Source: Micavibrio sp. UBA2020
GTDB lineage: Bacteria; Pseudomonadota; Alphaproteobacteria; Micavibrionales; UBA2020
Assembly: GCA_002334985.1 (NCBI GenBank)
Contig: DDBY01000028.1
Location: forward strand, 1-13,425
Length of the DNA stretch: 13,425 nucleotides
Direction of reading: 5' to 3'
This document shows, in pieces, positions 7,581-13,425 of the stretch. The position numbers and the translations under genes were made by a program. Within the stretch, counting starts at the first letter, position 1. Each line of letters opens with the position of its first letter. The notes under the pieces were generated by a model. The model was not told the origin of the DNA and ran no database searches. It saw only the letters and a program-made list of their open reading frames with translations.

Positions 7581-8591
7581 TCAGGACGGCGTGAATTTGC
7601 TGCCCGTTTTTTTACGCGCAGGAGAGTCGGGGCGGGTTTCTTGCGGGTAGCCGTCTTCGGGCTTTTTCATCTCCGCCATATAGGCCTGTTCGCGGCAAAT
7701 CTCGCTCACCAATGCGCGCGTATCGCCCGCATGGTCGGCGCGGAAACAAACGACAGGCAAGCGCGTCGCCGCCGCCGTCATCAGCGCAAGAGGTTCGCGA
7801 ATGCTATCCGCCTTGACCGTTTCGGCCGAGGTAGAGGTAAAAAGCCCGATGCGGTTCGATGCGCAAAATTCAACAAAAGGCTGGCGCAAATCGAACACGA
7901 TGCAATCAAAAGCATGGCAGCCGATTTCGTTATGCAGCGACTTCAGCCGCGCGAAGGCATCAAGACAATACTCCGCCCCTTCTTTCACTTTCCAGCCCGG
8001 CATGGTTACGCTTTCCTTGCCGAACAAATCTTCGGTACGGATGGCGGGAATGAGTTTCAGCTCGCCATCCAGCGCGCGCAAATCGCGCAGGTTGTCCCAG
8101 TTGAAACTGTTGAACACGAAATCTTCGCGCGCGACATAACCCGCATCGATATAGGGCTTGATGGTGTTATAGGTGGCGGCGGCGACGCCCTCGCCCTTCA
8201 GCTCGATATCTATCATCAGGTTTTTGCCGGTGCGCGCGCTATATTCCGCATTCGCGGCAATCATGAAATCCATCACGTCCGAGAGGCTCGGGATACCTTG
8301 GCCGTTGCCGACGTCCATCGATGACAGCTCCGCCATCGTGCGCGCGGATACAAGCCCCAGCTCCGTGCCCTTGCGGTCGGCGCCGGCGATTTTTTTGTTC
8401 AGCTGGTTGTCGTGAATAACCGCAACTTCGCCATCGCGGGTGATATGCACATCGAATTCGAGGCCGTCGGCGCCATGTTCAAGCGCGCGCGCAAAAGCGG
8501 CCAGCGAATTCTCCGGCAGCGTCTGCGGTTCGATGGACGGCAAGGTGCTGGTAGGCCCCATGCCGCGATGTCCGATAATCACAATACCCAT
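7581..8591 (-). CDS. Glycerophosphodiester phosphodiesterase family protein (copy A)
   Basis: A 336-residue GDPD TIM-barrel protein. Enzymes of this family hydrolyse glycerophosphodiesters to glycerol-3-phosphate and an alcohol. Catalytic and metal residues are visible: H8-R9 in GHRG, E45 and D47 in LEFDV, H60-D61 in VIHD, and E130/K132 in DIELKG. LPENSLAAF follows the HRG after an unusually long insertion, and GIPSLSDV is also typical. No signal peptide or membrane segment is present, so it is probably cytosolic. The polar C-terminal tail (about 310-336) lies outside the barrel. The ATG at 8591 is preferred; an in-frame TTG at 8597 would add two residues, and neither has a strong ribosome binding site. 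It is divergent from a paralogous GDPD gene and convergent, 3 bases apart, with the MHYT kinase. The substrate cannot be told from sequence. Confidence 0.9.
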   Translation of the reverse strand: MGIVIIGHRGMGPTSTLPSIEPQTLPENSLAAFARALEHGADGLEFDVHITRDGEVAVIHDNQLNKKIAGADRKGTELGLVSARTMAELSSMDVGNGQGIPSLSDVMDFMIAANAEYSARTGKNLMIDIELKGEGVAAATYNTIKPYIDAGYVAREDFVFNSFNWDNLRDLRALDGELKLIPAIRTEDLFGKESVTMPGWKVKEGAEYCLDAFARLKSLHNEIGCHAFDCIVFDLRQPFVEFCASNRIGLFTSTSAETVKADSIREPLALMTAAATRLPVVCFRADHAGDTRALVSEICREQAYMAEMKKPEDGYPQETRPDSPARKKTGSKFTPS

Positions 8592-8678
8592 TTCCAACCA
8601 ACTGTACGGGTGTTATTAGATTCTTGCTTTTACACGAGTATTATTCCATAAGCACTTGACGGAAACAAGGTTTATAAA
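8592..8678. promoter_or_regulatory. Divergent promoter region between the two GDPD genes
   Basis: This 87-base gap is clearly more AT-rich than the flanking genes. For the minus-strand gene, TTGTTT (8663-8668) and AATAAT (8640-8645) are spaced by 17 bases. For the plus-strand gene, TTGCTT (8624-8629) and CATAAG (8647-8652) are also spaced by 17. The two candidates overlap face to face, so they would compete or be co-regulated. Matches to the -35 consensus are weak. AAGG at 8667-8670 is a modest ribosome binding site for the plus-strand gene. Confidence 0.4.
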
Positions 8679-9569
8679 ATGCTGCAGCGCCAAAAAGGCT
8701 TTAAAATCATAGGCCACCGCGGATACGGCCCCACGCCCGCCGCGCTGAAAACGCCGGAAAACCTGCCGCATCTGCTGCCGGAAAATTCGCTGGCCGCTTT
8801 TAAATACGCCCTCGATAACGGCGCGGACGGCATTGAATGTGACGTATTTTTGTCCGCCGATGGCGTGCCGATGCTTATCCACGACGACGAAATCGACCAG
8901 CACGCCGCCCCCGCCATGGCCGCCGCGCTGGCCGGAAAGCTGGTTTCAAAAACGAGCGCGGCAGAGGTTGCGGCCGTCGATATCGGCGGCGGCCATCTTG
9001 TGCCGCGCCTCGAAAGTTTATTCGAACTCGTTTTCGGATACACAGACCGCCGCGTGATTATCAACCTTGATATCAAGGATACCACCTGCGTTGCCGCCGT
9101 CTGCGCCCTGATGCAAAAACATGCGCAGGCATTGCGTGCGCATGATGTTATCGTCTCGTCGTTCAACTGGGATATTTTGCGCGATTTCCGTGCGCATGAC
9201 GCGGACATCATGCTGGTGCCCGCCATCAAATCCAAAATTCTGTTTGGCGAAGAAAACATCGGCCCGGGCTATGTGCCGCTGGTGGATTATTATCAGCCCT
9301 CAGCGCGCGATGTGCTGCAAGAACTGCACCGCGAAATCCGCATCGCCGCCTATGACACGACCACCACCGATTTCAAACCGGCGCTGGGCGAATGGGCGGC
9401 CGCCGCCGGCCTCGGCCTGCAAATCTCCACCGCCAACAGCCGCGTCAGCGCCGCGGGCAGCGATTACAAAACCCTGCACCACCTGCGCACCCTCGCCGAA
9501 AGCGGCACCGTCCCCTACGCCCTTATCAAAGTCGATGAGCCCGACAAGGTGCGCGCGGCGCTGGGTTAG
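8679..9569 (+). CDS. Glycerophosphodiester phosphodiesterase family protein (copy B)
   Basis: A 296-residue GDPD protein, paralogous to the divergent neighbour. Shared stretches include GHRG-GPT, LPENSLAAF, a GADG-E-DV strand, SFNWD-LRD and VPAI/IPAI followed by LFG. Predicted active-site residues are H13-R14, E53, D55, H68-D69 and D131/K133 (NLDIKD). About 20 residues separate the HRG and PENS motifs, longer than in the classic UgpQ-type enzymes. No export signal is visible, so it is probably cytosolic. Compared with copy A it is shorter at the C-terminus and diverges in the middle, which may mean a different substrate. The ATG at 8679 has a weak AAGG 8 bases upstream, and no other start fits better. 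It ends 82 bases before the next coding start. Confidence 0.9.
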   Translation: MLQRQKGFKIIGHRGYGPTPAALKTPENLPHLLPENSLAAFKYALDNGADGIECDVFLSADGVPMLIHDDEIDQHAAPAMAAALAGKLVSKTSAAEVAAVDIGGGHLVPRLESLFELVFGYTDRRVIINLDIKDTTCVAAVCALMQKHAQALRAHDVIVSSFNWDILRDFRAHDADIMLVPAIKSKILFGEENIGPGYVPLVDYYQPSARDVLQELHREIRIAAYDTTTTDFKPALGEWAAAAGLGLQISTANSRVSAAGSDYKTLHHLRTLAESGTVPYALIKVDEPDKVRAALG

Positions 9570-9597
9570 CCGGCCGCTGTCCGCAAACACTCGCACC

Positions 9598-9627
9598 GTG
9601 ACAAAAACCCGCCATCCATGCTATACT
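9598..9627 (+). promoter_or_regulatory. Sigma-70-type promoter for the membrane protein gene
   Basis: GTGACA (9598-9603) and TATACT (9622-9627) are each a 5 of 6 match to consensus, with an 18-base spacer. Transcription would start near 9634. That leaves a leader of about 17 bases before the TTG at 9652 and makes the in-frame GTG at 9634 an unlikely start. Confidence 0.55.
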
Positions 9628-9639
9628 GAATAGGTGTGC

Positions 9640-9645
9640 GGGGGA
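9640..9645 (+). promoter_or_regulatory. Ribosome binding site GGGGGA deciding a TTG start
   Basis: GGGGGA stands 6 bases before the TTG at 9652. An in-frame GTG at 9634 precedes this site, overlaps the predicted transcription start, and would add six residues (MCGGLH) before a normal-looking N-terminus. Confidence 0.55.
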
Positions 9646-9651
9646 CTTCAT

Positions 9652-10755
9652 TTGAAACACATCAAGTTTTTTCTAAAAAAGCTGGGAATCAGTTTCTGGT
9701 TTTTTATTGTTTTTGTGTTCGGGCTCGTTGCAAGTGTTTTCGCGACCTCTTTTTTTGACAGCATCTTTTTGCGGCAGCTGCCACACGATGATGCGCCCGT
9801 CTTTGTATCCAAACTTGCCTTAGCGCTTTATGCGCTTGCTATTCCACTTATTGCCTTTAAATCGTTTTCGTTTGCGCGGAAAACGTCGCGCAACTATGCC
9901 CGCGCCATTTTTTGGGGCAGCTTTGCCCTCGTCATGCTTTATAGCTTTTCTTCAGCCATATCCCCGCACCTTAACATCACATCAGCGACCAAGGAAATTG
10001 CGGGCGGCCATCCTTATTGCATAGCACTGCCGGATAACAAACCGCCCCACGCTTTGGCGTTTATCCAGATGCCCCGCTTTTTCAGCTTCACGCAATGTAA
10101 TTGGCCTAAAGACTACGACGCCAGCGTGCACGTTGAAAAAGCACCCGGCAAATATGAGGTATGGCACATCAATGGAAACAAACACTATAAAACCGAAGGG
10201 CGCTCTGAACTGAGAGCTGTGCCCTGCCAGCCAGAAACTAATTATGCCGATAAACCTTGGCCACGCCCGCAAGCTGAGTATATTTCGGCCTTCATTGACA
10301 ACAAGGCCTATAAATTTCCGGGTGCAAGAACAGTCGTTCGCCATGGCGCAGCCCTCTACTATACAGACTATCACACACCCGTCATGTTGGACATTTCAGG
10401 CCGTGCAGGCATTTATCATCTGGCGCCAAAATCTCCTTACCCGCGCAGCATTGATTCCCTGTCGCGTTGGCGAAAGAAAGAAGAGCTATCCGAGTCCCCG
10501 GCACCAGATATGAACGGCGCACGCTTTCTGCCTGAGGGGACGCTATACTACCAAACGAGCAGAGACAGCAGCCTATCGGCAGATATTGTTTGCGCTAGCG
10601 GTTGTTTCTTGCGCTTTCAAAAAGAACCCTTTGATTACTACATCGAAATCCCGAAAATAAAACTCGGAGAATGGCGCCAAATATACGAAGACACCACTGC
10701 AGAAGTGGAAAGCTGGCGCGTAAAAAGCCCCGAGAGCGACACGGCACCCCATTAA
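9652..10755 (+). CDS. Unrecognised membrane-anchored protein
   Basis: A 367-residue protein that I do not recognise. The N-terminus is positively charged (KHIKFFLKK) and is followed by a strongly hydrophobic helix (about 12-35). Two more probable helices come at about 50-75 and 86-105. The remaining 260 or so residues are hydrophilic and likely form one folded domain, rich in Tyr, Pro and aromatic residues. They contain scattered cysteines, including a C-x3-C near the end (VCASGC). The TTG start is chosen from the promoter and GGGGGA site. Base and codon use is visibly more AT-rich than in the neighbours, suggesting a different history or relaxed expression. It has its own promoter. Its TAA overlaps the stop of the convergent glycosidase-like gene, and a hairpin with five Ts follows. 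It is probably anchored in the inner membrane with the large domain on one side; the side cannot be told. No function is assigned. Confidence 0.75.
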   Translation: MKHIKFFLKKLGISFWFFIVFVFGLVASVFATSFFDSIFLRQLPHDDAPVFVSKLALALYALAIPLIAFKSFSFARKTSRNYARAIFWGSFALVMLYSFSSAISPHLNITSATKEIAGGHPYCIALPDNKPPHALAFIQMPRFFSFTQCNWPKDYDASVHVEKAPGKYEVWHINGNKHYKTEGRSELRAVPCQPETNYADKPWPRPQAEYISAFIDNKAYKFPGARTVVRHGAALYYTDYHTPVMLDISGRAGIYHLAPKSPYPRSIDSLSRWRKKEELSESPAPDMNGARFLPEGTLYYQTSRDSSLSADIVCASGCFLRFQKEPFDYYIEIPKIKLGEWRQIYEDTTAEVESWRVKSPESDTAPH

Positions 10756-11840
10756 CGCCCTGCCACCTCCCGCAGGGCAGCCCAGGCGGGTTTTTCGCGG
10801 CCGTCTGCGGTGCGCAGGCCAAGGGTGCAGAGCATCGCCATAAAGTCATCTTTGTAAGCAGGCGCGGACAGGCCGTAGTAGGCGGTTAAATCTTCGCATA
10901 TTTTGCGGGTGAAATCGGTTTGCATGAATACGCTCACATGCAAAATATCCGCGGCTGCCGCATCCCACGCCGCAAACAAATGCCGCACAAAATCCGCCTG
11001 CATGTCTTCGGAGCTACCGATGCGCGCGGCGCTGGGATAGCCCGCTTCTTGCAGCACCAGCGGGCGCGGCGATGCGACCTTGACCATTTCGGGAATATCC
11101 CGCAGCGGCGCATCGGGCGGGCGCGCCTTGAACCCGTCAAGCGGGTAGTAGGTGAAAATCACAATATCGGTTGCGGCCTGAATTTGCGCAATCATCGCCT
11201 TGCGCCCGTGCAAATAACCGTCATAGGTTGTGGTGATGCCGGTTCTGACATGCGGGTAGCGCGCCGCGATATGTGCACGCACGGCTGCGTACAAACGCAA
11301 AAACGCATCCAGCTCCTGCGGCGCCTTTTCGAAATAAACATCCACTTCGTTGCCGAATGAAAAATAGACCGGACGGTCTTGCGGCAGAAGCGCAAGAGTT
11401 TTGTCTACCACAGCCAGCGCGCGGCTAGCTACCTCCGGCGAATCCCATGCTTTGCCGGAAAGGTCTTCGGGCAGTTCCGCCTTGACGGTATTGATAAGCT
11501 GCAGGCCGAAAAAGATGTCTATATTTTTTGCACGGTAAAGCGCGGCCTCGCGCGCGATGTCATCGGTTTTTATTTTTCCGGCGCGGGGCTCTATCTCGCT
11601 CCAGCGTTTGGCAATCAGGGCGCGGCGCATGCCTGCGGCCGCGGCGGCATCGACGGCGGCGGCAAATTCGCTCTGCCACATTGTATAAAAACGGATGAAC
11701 CCGTATTTTTCCATGGCGGGAAATATCTGCACGCCCCAATCGCGCGGCGCCGGTTCCGCCGCGAATGCCGCCTGCGGCAAAAACGCCACCATCGCGGCCA
11801 AAACCGCCGCCCGCATCAACATGCCAAACTGTCCGCGCAC
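10752..11840 (-). CDS. Exported glycoside-hydrolase-like TIM-barrel protein (clan GH-A type)
   Basis: A 362-residue protein from the GTG at 11840. It begins with a signal peptide: MRG, a basic stretch, then a hydrophobic run ending in AAFA, with cleavage near residue 27. The mature part looks like a GH-A (beta/alpha)8 barrel. A Trp-Ser-Glu-Ile-Glu-Pro segment lies near 80-85. FSFGNE gives a candidate acid/base at N164-E165, VLQEAGYPS gives a candidate nucleophile at E265, and the C-terminus has the GLRTADGREKPAW pattern seen at the end of many glycosidases. It is probably periplasmic or secreted; the substrate and exact family are unknown. The frame stays open upstream to 12056, but the extra 72 residues look non-coding. 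The GTG has AAGGGGG 6 bases upstream, while ATGs at 11822 and 11816 lack good sites. It converges on the membrane protein gene with overlapping stops. Confidence 0.78.
   Translation of the reverse strand: MRGQFGMLMRAAVLAAMVAFLPQAAFAAEPAPRDWGVQIFPAMEKYGFIRFYTMWQSEFAAAVDAAAAAGMRRALIAKRWSEIEPRAGKIKTDDIAREAALYRAKNIDIFFGLQLINTVKAELPEDLSGKAWDSPEVASRALAVVDKTLALLPQDRPVYFSFGNEVDVYFEKAPQELDAFLRLYAAVRAHIAARYPHVRTGITTTYDGYLHGRKAMIAQIQAATDIVIFTYYPLDGFKARPPDAPLRDIPEMVKVASPRPLVLQEAGYPSAARIGSSEDMQADFVRHLFAAWDAAAADILHVSVFMQTDFTRKICEDLTAYYGLSAPAYKDDFMAMLCTLGLRTADGREKPAWAALREVAGR
10769..10795 (+). terminator. Candidate terminator for the membrane protein gene, inside the convergent coding region
   Basis: CCCGC (10769-10773) pairs with GCGGG (10786-10790), with a possible inner GGG/CCC pairing, and TTTTT follows at 10791-10795. 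It lies 14 bases past the plus-strand stop and within the last codons of the minus-strand gene. A competing pairing, GCCCTGC (10757-10763) with GCAGGGC (10772-10778), uses part of the same sequence. Confidence 0.45.
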
Positions 11841-11846
11841 CAAATA

Positions 11847-11853
11847 CCCCCTT
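11847..11853 (-). promoter_or_regulatory. Ribosome binding site AAGGGGG deciding a GTG start
   Basis: Read on the minus strand, AAGGGGG stands 6 bases before the GTG at 11840. It is the only strong site near the signal peptide and argues against the longer frame reaching 12056. Confidence 0.6.
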
Positions 11854-11867
11854 GCTTTAAAGCTTTG

Positions 11868-11883
11868 CCCTGCCCCGGCAGGG
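11868..11883. repeat. GC-rich hairpin CCCTGC-CCCG-GCAGGG
   Basis: A 6-base perfect stem with a 4-base loop lies about 28 bases upstream of the GTG start of the minus-strand exported protein. No T run follows on the minus strand; ATTTT follows on the plus strand. It could be a leader structure for the minus-strand gene or a weak terminator for plus-strand readthrough. Confidence 0.4.
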
Positions 11884-11993
11884 ATTTTAAAAGCCTGCGG
11901 GGCGGAACAGAAGCCTTTTTCACGCAAAATGCGGCCAGATTGCTTTTCCGGGCGGAACGCGCTACCCTCCGGCATCGTTTGTAGGTTGTTTTT

Positions 11994-12008
11994 GGCGTTT
12001 AAAACGCC
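11994..12008. promoter_or_regulatory. Perfect palindrome upstream of kdsB, operator candidate
   Basis: GGCGTTT-A-AAACGCC is a perfect 7+1+7 dyad. It follows a run of five Ts on the plus strand and is not followed by a T run on either strand. It therefore looks more like a protein-binding operator than a terminator. It lies about 86 bases before the kdsB start, directly next to the CGATAAA repeats. Confidence 0.4.
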
Positions 12009-12010
12009 GT

Positions 12011-12065
12011 CGATAAATGCGCCCGATAAATCCGGCCGATAAACCCGCCCCGACAAACCGATAGA
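12011..12065 (+). repeat. CGATAAA direct repeats (13-base period) upstream of kdsB
   Basis: CGATAAA occurs at 12011, 12024 and 12037, an exact 13-base period with GC-rich spacers. Degenerate copies follow: CGACAAA at 12051 and CGATAGA at 12059. The array ends about 30 bases before the kdsB start. It may be a set of binding sites, overlapping -10-like elements, or a small expansion without function. Confidence 0.5.
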
Positions 12066-12084
12066 ATGTTTCCGATACCGAGAT

Positions 12085-12089
12085 GGAGG
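12085..12089 (+). promoter_or_regulatory. Ribosome binding site GGAGG for kdsB
   Basis: GGAGG stands 5 bases before the ATG at 12095. An in-frame ATG at 12083 overlaps this site and has no Shine-Dalgarno sequence of its own, so the start at 12095 is preferred. Confidence 0.65.
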
Positions 12090-12094
12090 ATGTC

Positions 12095-12895
12095 ATGACC
12101 GAAGCCCTGAAAACCGCTGCCAAAGCCGCCGCGCCTGCTGCATCCGCGCTGCCGTCGAATCCTATTGTGATGATACCGGCGCGCATGGCATCGACGCGCC
12201 TGCCGCAAAAGCCGCTGGCCGACATTCACGGCCTGCCGATGATTGTGCATGTGATGAAACGCGCGGAGGAAGCGAACATCGGCCGCGTGGTCATCGCCTG
12301 CGCCGAGAGCGAGATTAAAGCCGCCATCGAAGCCGCCGGCGGCGAAGCCGTGCTGACCGACCCCGCACTGCCGAGCGGTTCCGACCGCATCCTGCGCGCG
12401 CTCAACCAGCTGGACCCCGAAGGCAAACACGACGGCGTTATCAACGTGCAGGGCGATTTGCCGACCATCGACCCCGCGCTTATCCATACCGCGTTTGAAC
12501 TGCTGGCCGACGGCAATGTCGATATCGGCACGCTGGCCGCCATCATCACGAACGAGAGCGAAAAGACCAACCCCAACGTGGTGAAAGCGATTGCCGAAAT
12601 CGATTTCGACCGAGGGGAGCGCCGCGGCCGCGCGCTTTATTTCAGCCGCACCACGGCACCGTCGGGCGATGGCGTTTTGCTGCATCACATCGGGCTTTAT
12701 ACTTACCGCCGCGAGGCTTTGCAGCGTTTCGTATCCGCCCCGCCCGCCGCGCTTGAAAAACGCGAGCGGCTGGAACAGCTGCGTGCCCTCGCCCTTGGCA
12801 TGCGCATCGATGTCGCCGTGGTCGATACCGTGCCGCTGGGCGTGGATACGCCCGAAGACCTCGACGCTGCGCGCAGCATGCTGAAGGCCGTATAA
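12095..12895 (+). CDS. kdsB: 3-deoxy-manno-octulosonate cytidylyltransferase (CMP-Kdo synthetase)
   Basis: A 266-residue cytosolic enzyme that activates Kdo with CTP to give CMP-Kdo and pyrophosphate, for attachment to lipid A in lipopolysaccharide synthesis. After an Ala/Lys-rich extension of about 22 residues, the nucleotidyltransferase fold begins with [15 protein letters not shown] (27-41). Then come SGSDR (94-98), VQGDLP with metal-binding D121, [17 protein letters not shown], a [13 protein letters not shown] stretch, LEQLRAL, and GVDTPEDL near the end, all matching KdsB. The extension makes it somewhat longer than the usual 245-250 residues, and the loop after YFSR is shorter than in E. 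coli. The ATG at 12095 is chosen from GGAGG 5 bases upstream. An exonuclease gene follows 5 bases after its stop and is probably co-transcribed. The repeats and palindrome upstream may regulate it. Confidence 0.93.
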   Translation: MTEALKTAAKAAAPAASALPSNPIVMIPARMASTRLPQKPLADIHGLPMIVHVMKRAEEANIGRVVIACAESEIKAAIEAAGGEAVLTDPALPSGSDRILRALNQLDPEGKHDGVINVQGDLPTIDPALIHTAFELLADGNVDIGTLAAIITNESEKTNPNVVKAIAEIDFDRGERRGRALYFSRTTAPSGDGVLLHHIGLYTYRREALQRFVSAPPAALEKRERLEQLRALALGMRIDVAVVDTVPLGVDTPEDLDAARSMLKAV

Positions 12896-12900
12896 AACAC

Positions 12901-13425
12901 ATGCCCGATATCGCCGCGCTTTGTCTGGATTTTGAAACCGCGAATTACGACGCGGCCAGCGCCATTGCGCTCGGCCTTTGCGCGGTGGATGCCGCGGGCG
13001 AGACGGTTTTCAAACAATCATGGCTGATGCGGCCCGAGGGGCGGCTTTATATCCGCCGCGATTTCATCGACATCCACGGCATCACGCCCGATATGGTGCG
13101 GGATGCGCCGACATTCGCCGAATTGTGGCAAGATACGTTCGCGCCCTGGTTTGACGCCGCGCCGCTTCTGGTCGCACATAACGCGGGGTTCGACCGCCGC
13201 GTGCTGGCCGGCACCATGGCGCGCGCCGAAATAGATATGCCGCGCAAAAACTGGCTTTGCACCGTGCAGCTGGCGCGGCGCAGCTGGCCGGGACTTTATA
13301 ACCACAAACTATCGACCATCTGCGCGCATATCGGCTTTGACCTCAACCACCACGATGCAGGCAGCGACAGCGAAGCCTGCGCCCATATCCTGCGCGTCGC
13401 CGAATATTTCCAGACACCACAAACC
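12901..13425 (+). CDS. DEDDh-type 3'-5' exonuclease, DnaQ-like (3' partial)
   Basis: 175 residues are visible and the frame is still open at the window end. All DEDDh exonuclease motifs are present: Exo I D10 and E12 in CLDFETANYD, an IHGIT segment before Exo II, D98 in AHNAGFDRR, and Exo III H151 with D156 in HHDAGSDSEA. Such enzymes remove nucleotides from 3' ends by two-metal catalysis. Members include the DNA polymerase III epsilon subunit and many stand-alone or domain-fused nucleases. Since the C-terminus is missing, the exact subfamily cannot be given. The ATG starts 5 bases after the kdsB stop; the ribosome binding site is weak, so translation may depend on kdsB. The neighbourhood suggests a shared transcript, not a shared pathway. 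Confidence 0.88.
   Translation, partial: MPDIAALCLDFETANYDAASAIALGLCAVDAAGETVFKQSWLMRPEGRLYIRRDFIDIHGITPDMVRDAPTFAELWQDTFAPWFDAAPLLVAHNAGFDRRVLAGTMARAEIDMPRKNWLCTVQLARRSWPGLYNHKLSTICAHIGFDLNHHDAGSDSEACAHILRVAEYFQTPQT

Larger units (their letters stand above)
11841..12094. promoter_or_regulatory. Divergent intergenic region between the glycosidase-like gene and kdsB
   Basis: This 254-base gap has no convincing gene. Near the minus-strand gene it holds a strong ribosome binding site (11847-11853) and a GC-rich hairpin (11868-11883). Near kdsB it holds a perfect palindrome (11994-12008) followed by CGATAAA-type direct repeats (12011-12065) and a GGAGG site. No consensus -35/-10 pair is clear on either strand. 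Leaders for both genes and operator sites for one or both are likely. Confidence 0.45.

Noticed and set aside
7641..8324. A 227-codon plus-strand open frame across the first GDPD gene
   Set aside because: Its translation is Arg/His/Ala-rich with no motifs, and the minus strand encodes the full GDPD active site.
9566..9600. Possible terminator after the second GDPD gene (GCCGGC-type symmetry)
   Set aside because: The stem is only a few bases and no T run follows.
11841..12056. N-terminal extension of the glycosidase-like protein by 72 residues
   Set aside because: It would bury the signal peptide inside the protein, has low-complexity basic content, and lies upstream of a strong AAGGGGG site positioned for the GTG at 11840.
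12011..12065. CRISPR array or plasmid-type replication iterons
   Set aside because: The repeats are only 7 bases with 13-14-base spacing, no cas or rep gene is nearby, and the context is a housekeeping promoter region.

Overview
The window looks like chromosomal DNA of a Gram-negative proteobacterium, most likely an alphaproteobacterium. The reasons are GC-rich coding sequence, a CMP-Kdo synthetase (lipopolysaccharide), hybrid kinases with Hpt tails, and AGGAG/GGGGG-type ribosome binding sites with several GTG and TTG starts. The class is an inference from style, not from a marker gene. No RNA gene, insertion sequence, integrase or CRISPR array was seen. No gene-free stretch exceeds about 255 bases.

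Region 1 (1-7577, + strand) is a signalling cluster. It opens with the 3' part of a FIST-domain sensor gene. This overlaps by 4 bases (ATGA) a hybrid kinase with the order coiled coil-PAS-HisKA-HATPase-REC-Hpt. After a terminator-like hairpin comes a second tight unit: a stand-alone receiver, a protein with an unrecognised N-terminal domain fused to a receiver, and a second hybrid kinase. That kinase has an MHYT membrane sensor and then HisKA-HATPase-REC-Hpt. No DNA-binding, GGDEF/EAL or other classical output domain is present. The two kinases are clear paralogues from HisKA to Hpt with different sensors. The MHYT kinase has lost, in frame, the 18 residues that carry the G2 glycine box of the ATP lid. 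FIST proteins of the NosP type and MHYT domains have both been linked to diatomic gas sensing, so a gas-responsive phosphorelay with a partly disabled partner kinase is the most interesting hypothesis here.

Region 2 (7581-9569) holds two divergent, paralogous, apparently cytoplasmic glycerophosphodiester phosphodiesterases sharing an 87-base intergenic region. Both have an unusually long insertion after the HRG motif.

Region 3 (9598-11840) holds a more AT-rich gene for an unrecognised membrane protein with its own good promoter. It converges on, and overlaps the stop codon of, an exported glycoside-hydrolase-like TIM-barrel protein.

Region 4 (11841-13425) begins with a 254-base regulatory gap containing a perfect palindrome and 13-base direct repeats. 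It then carries kdsB and, 5 bases on, a DEDDh-type 3'-5' exonuclease cut by the window end.
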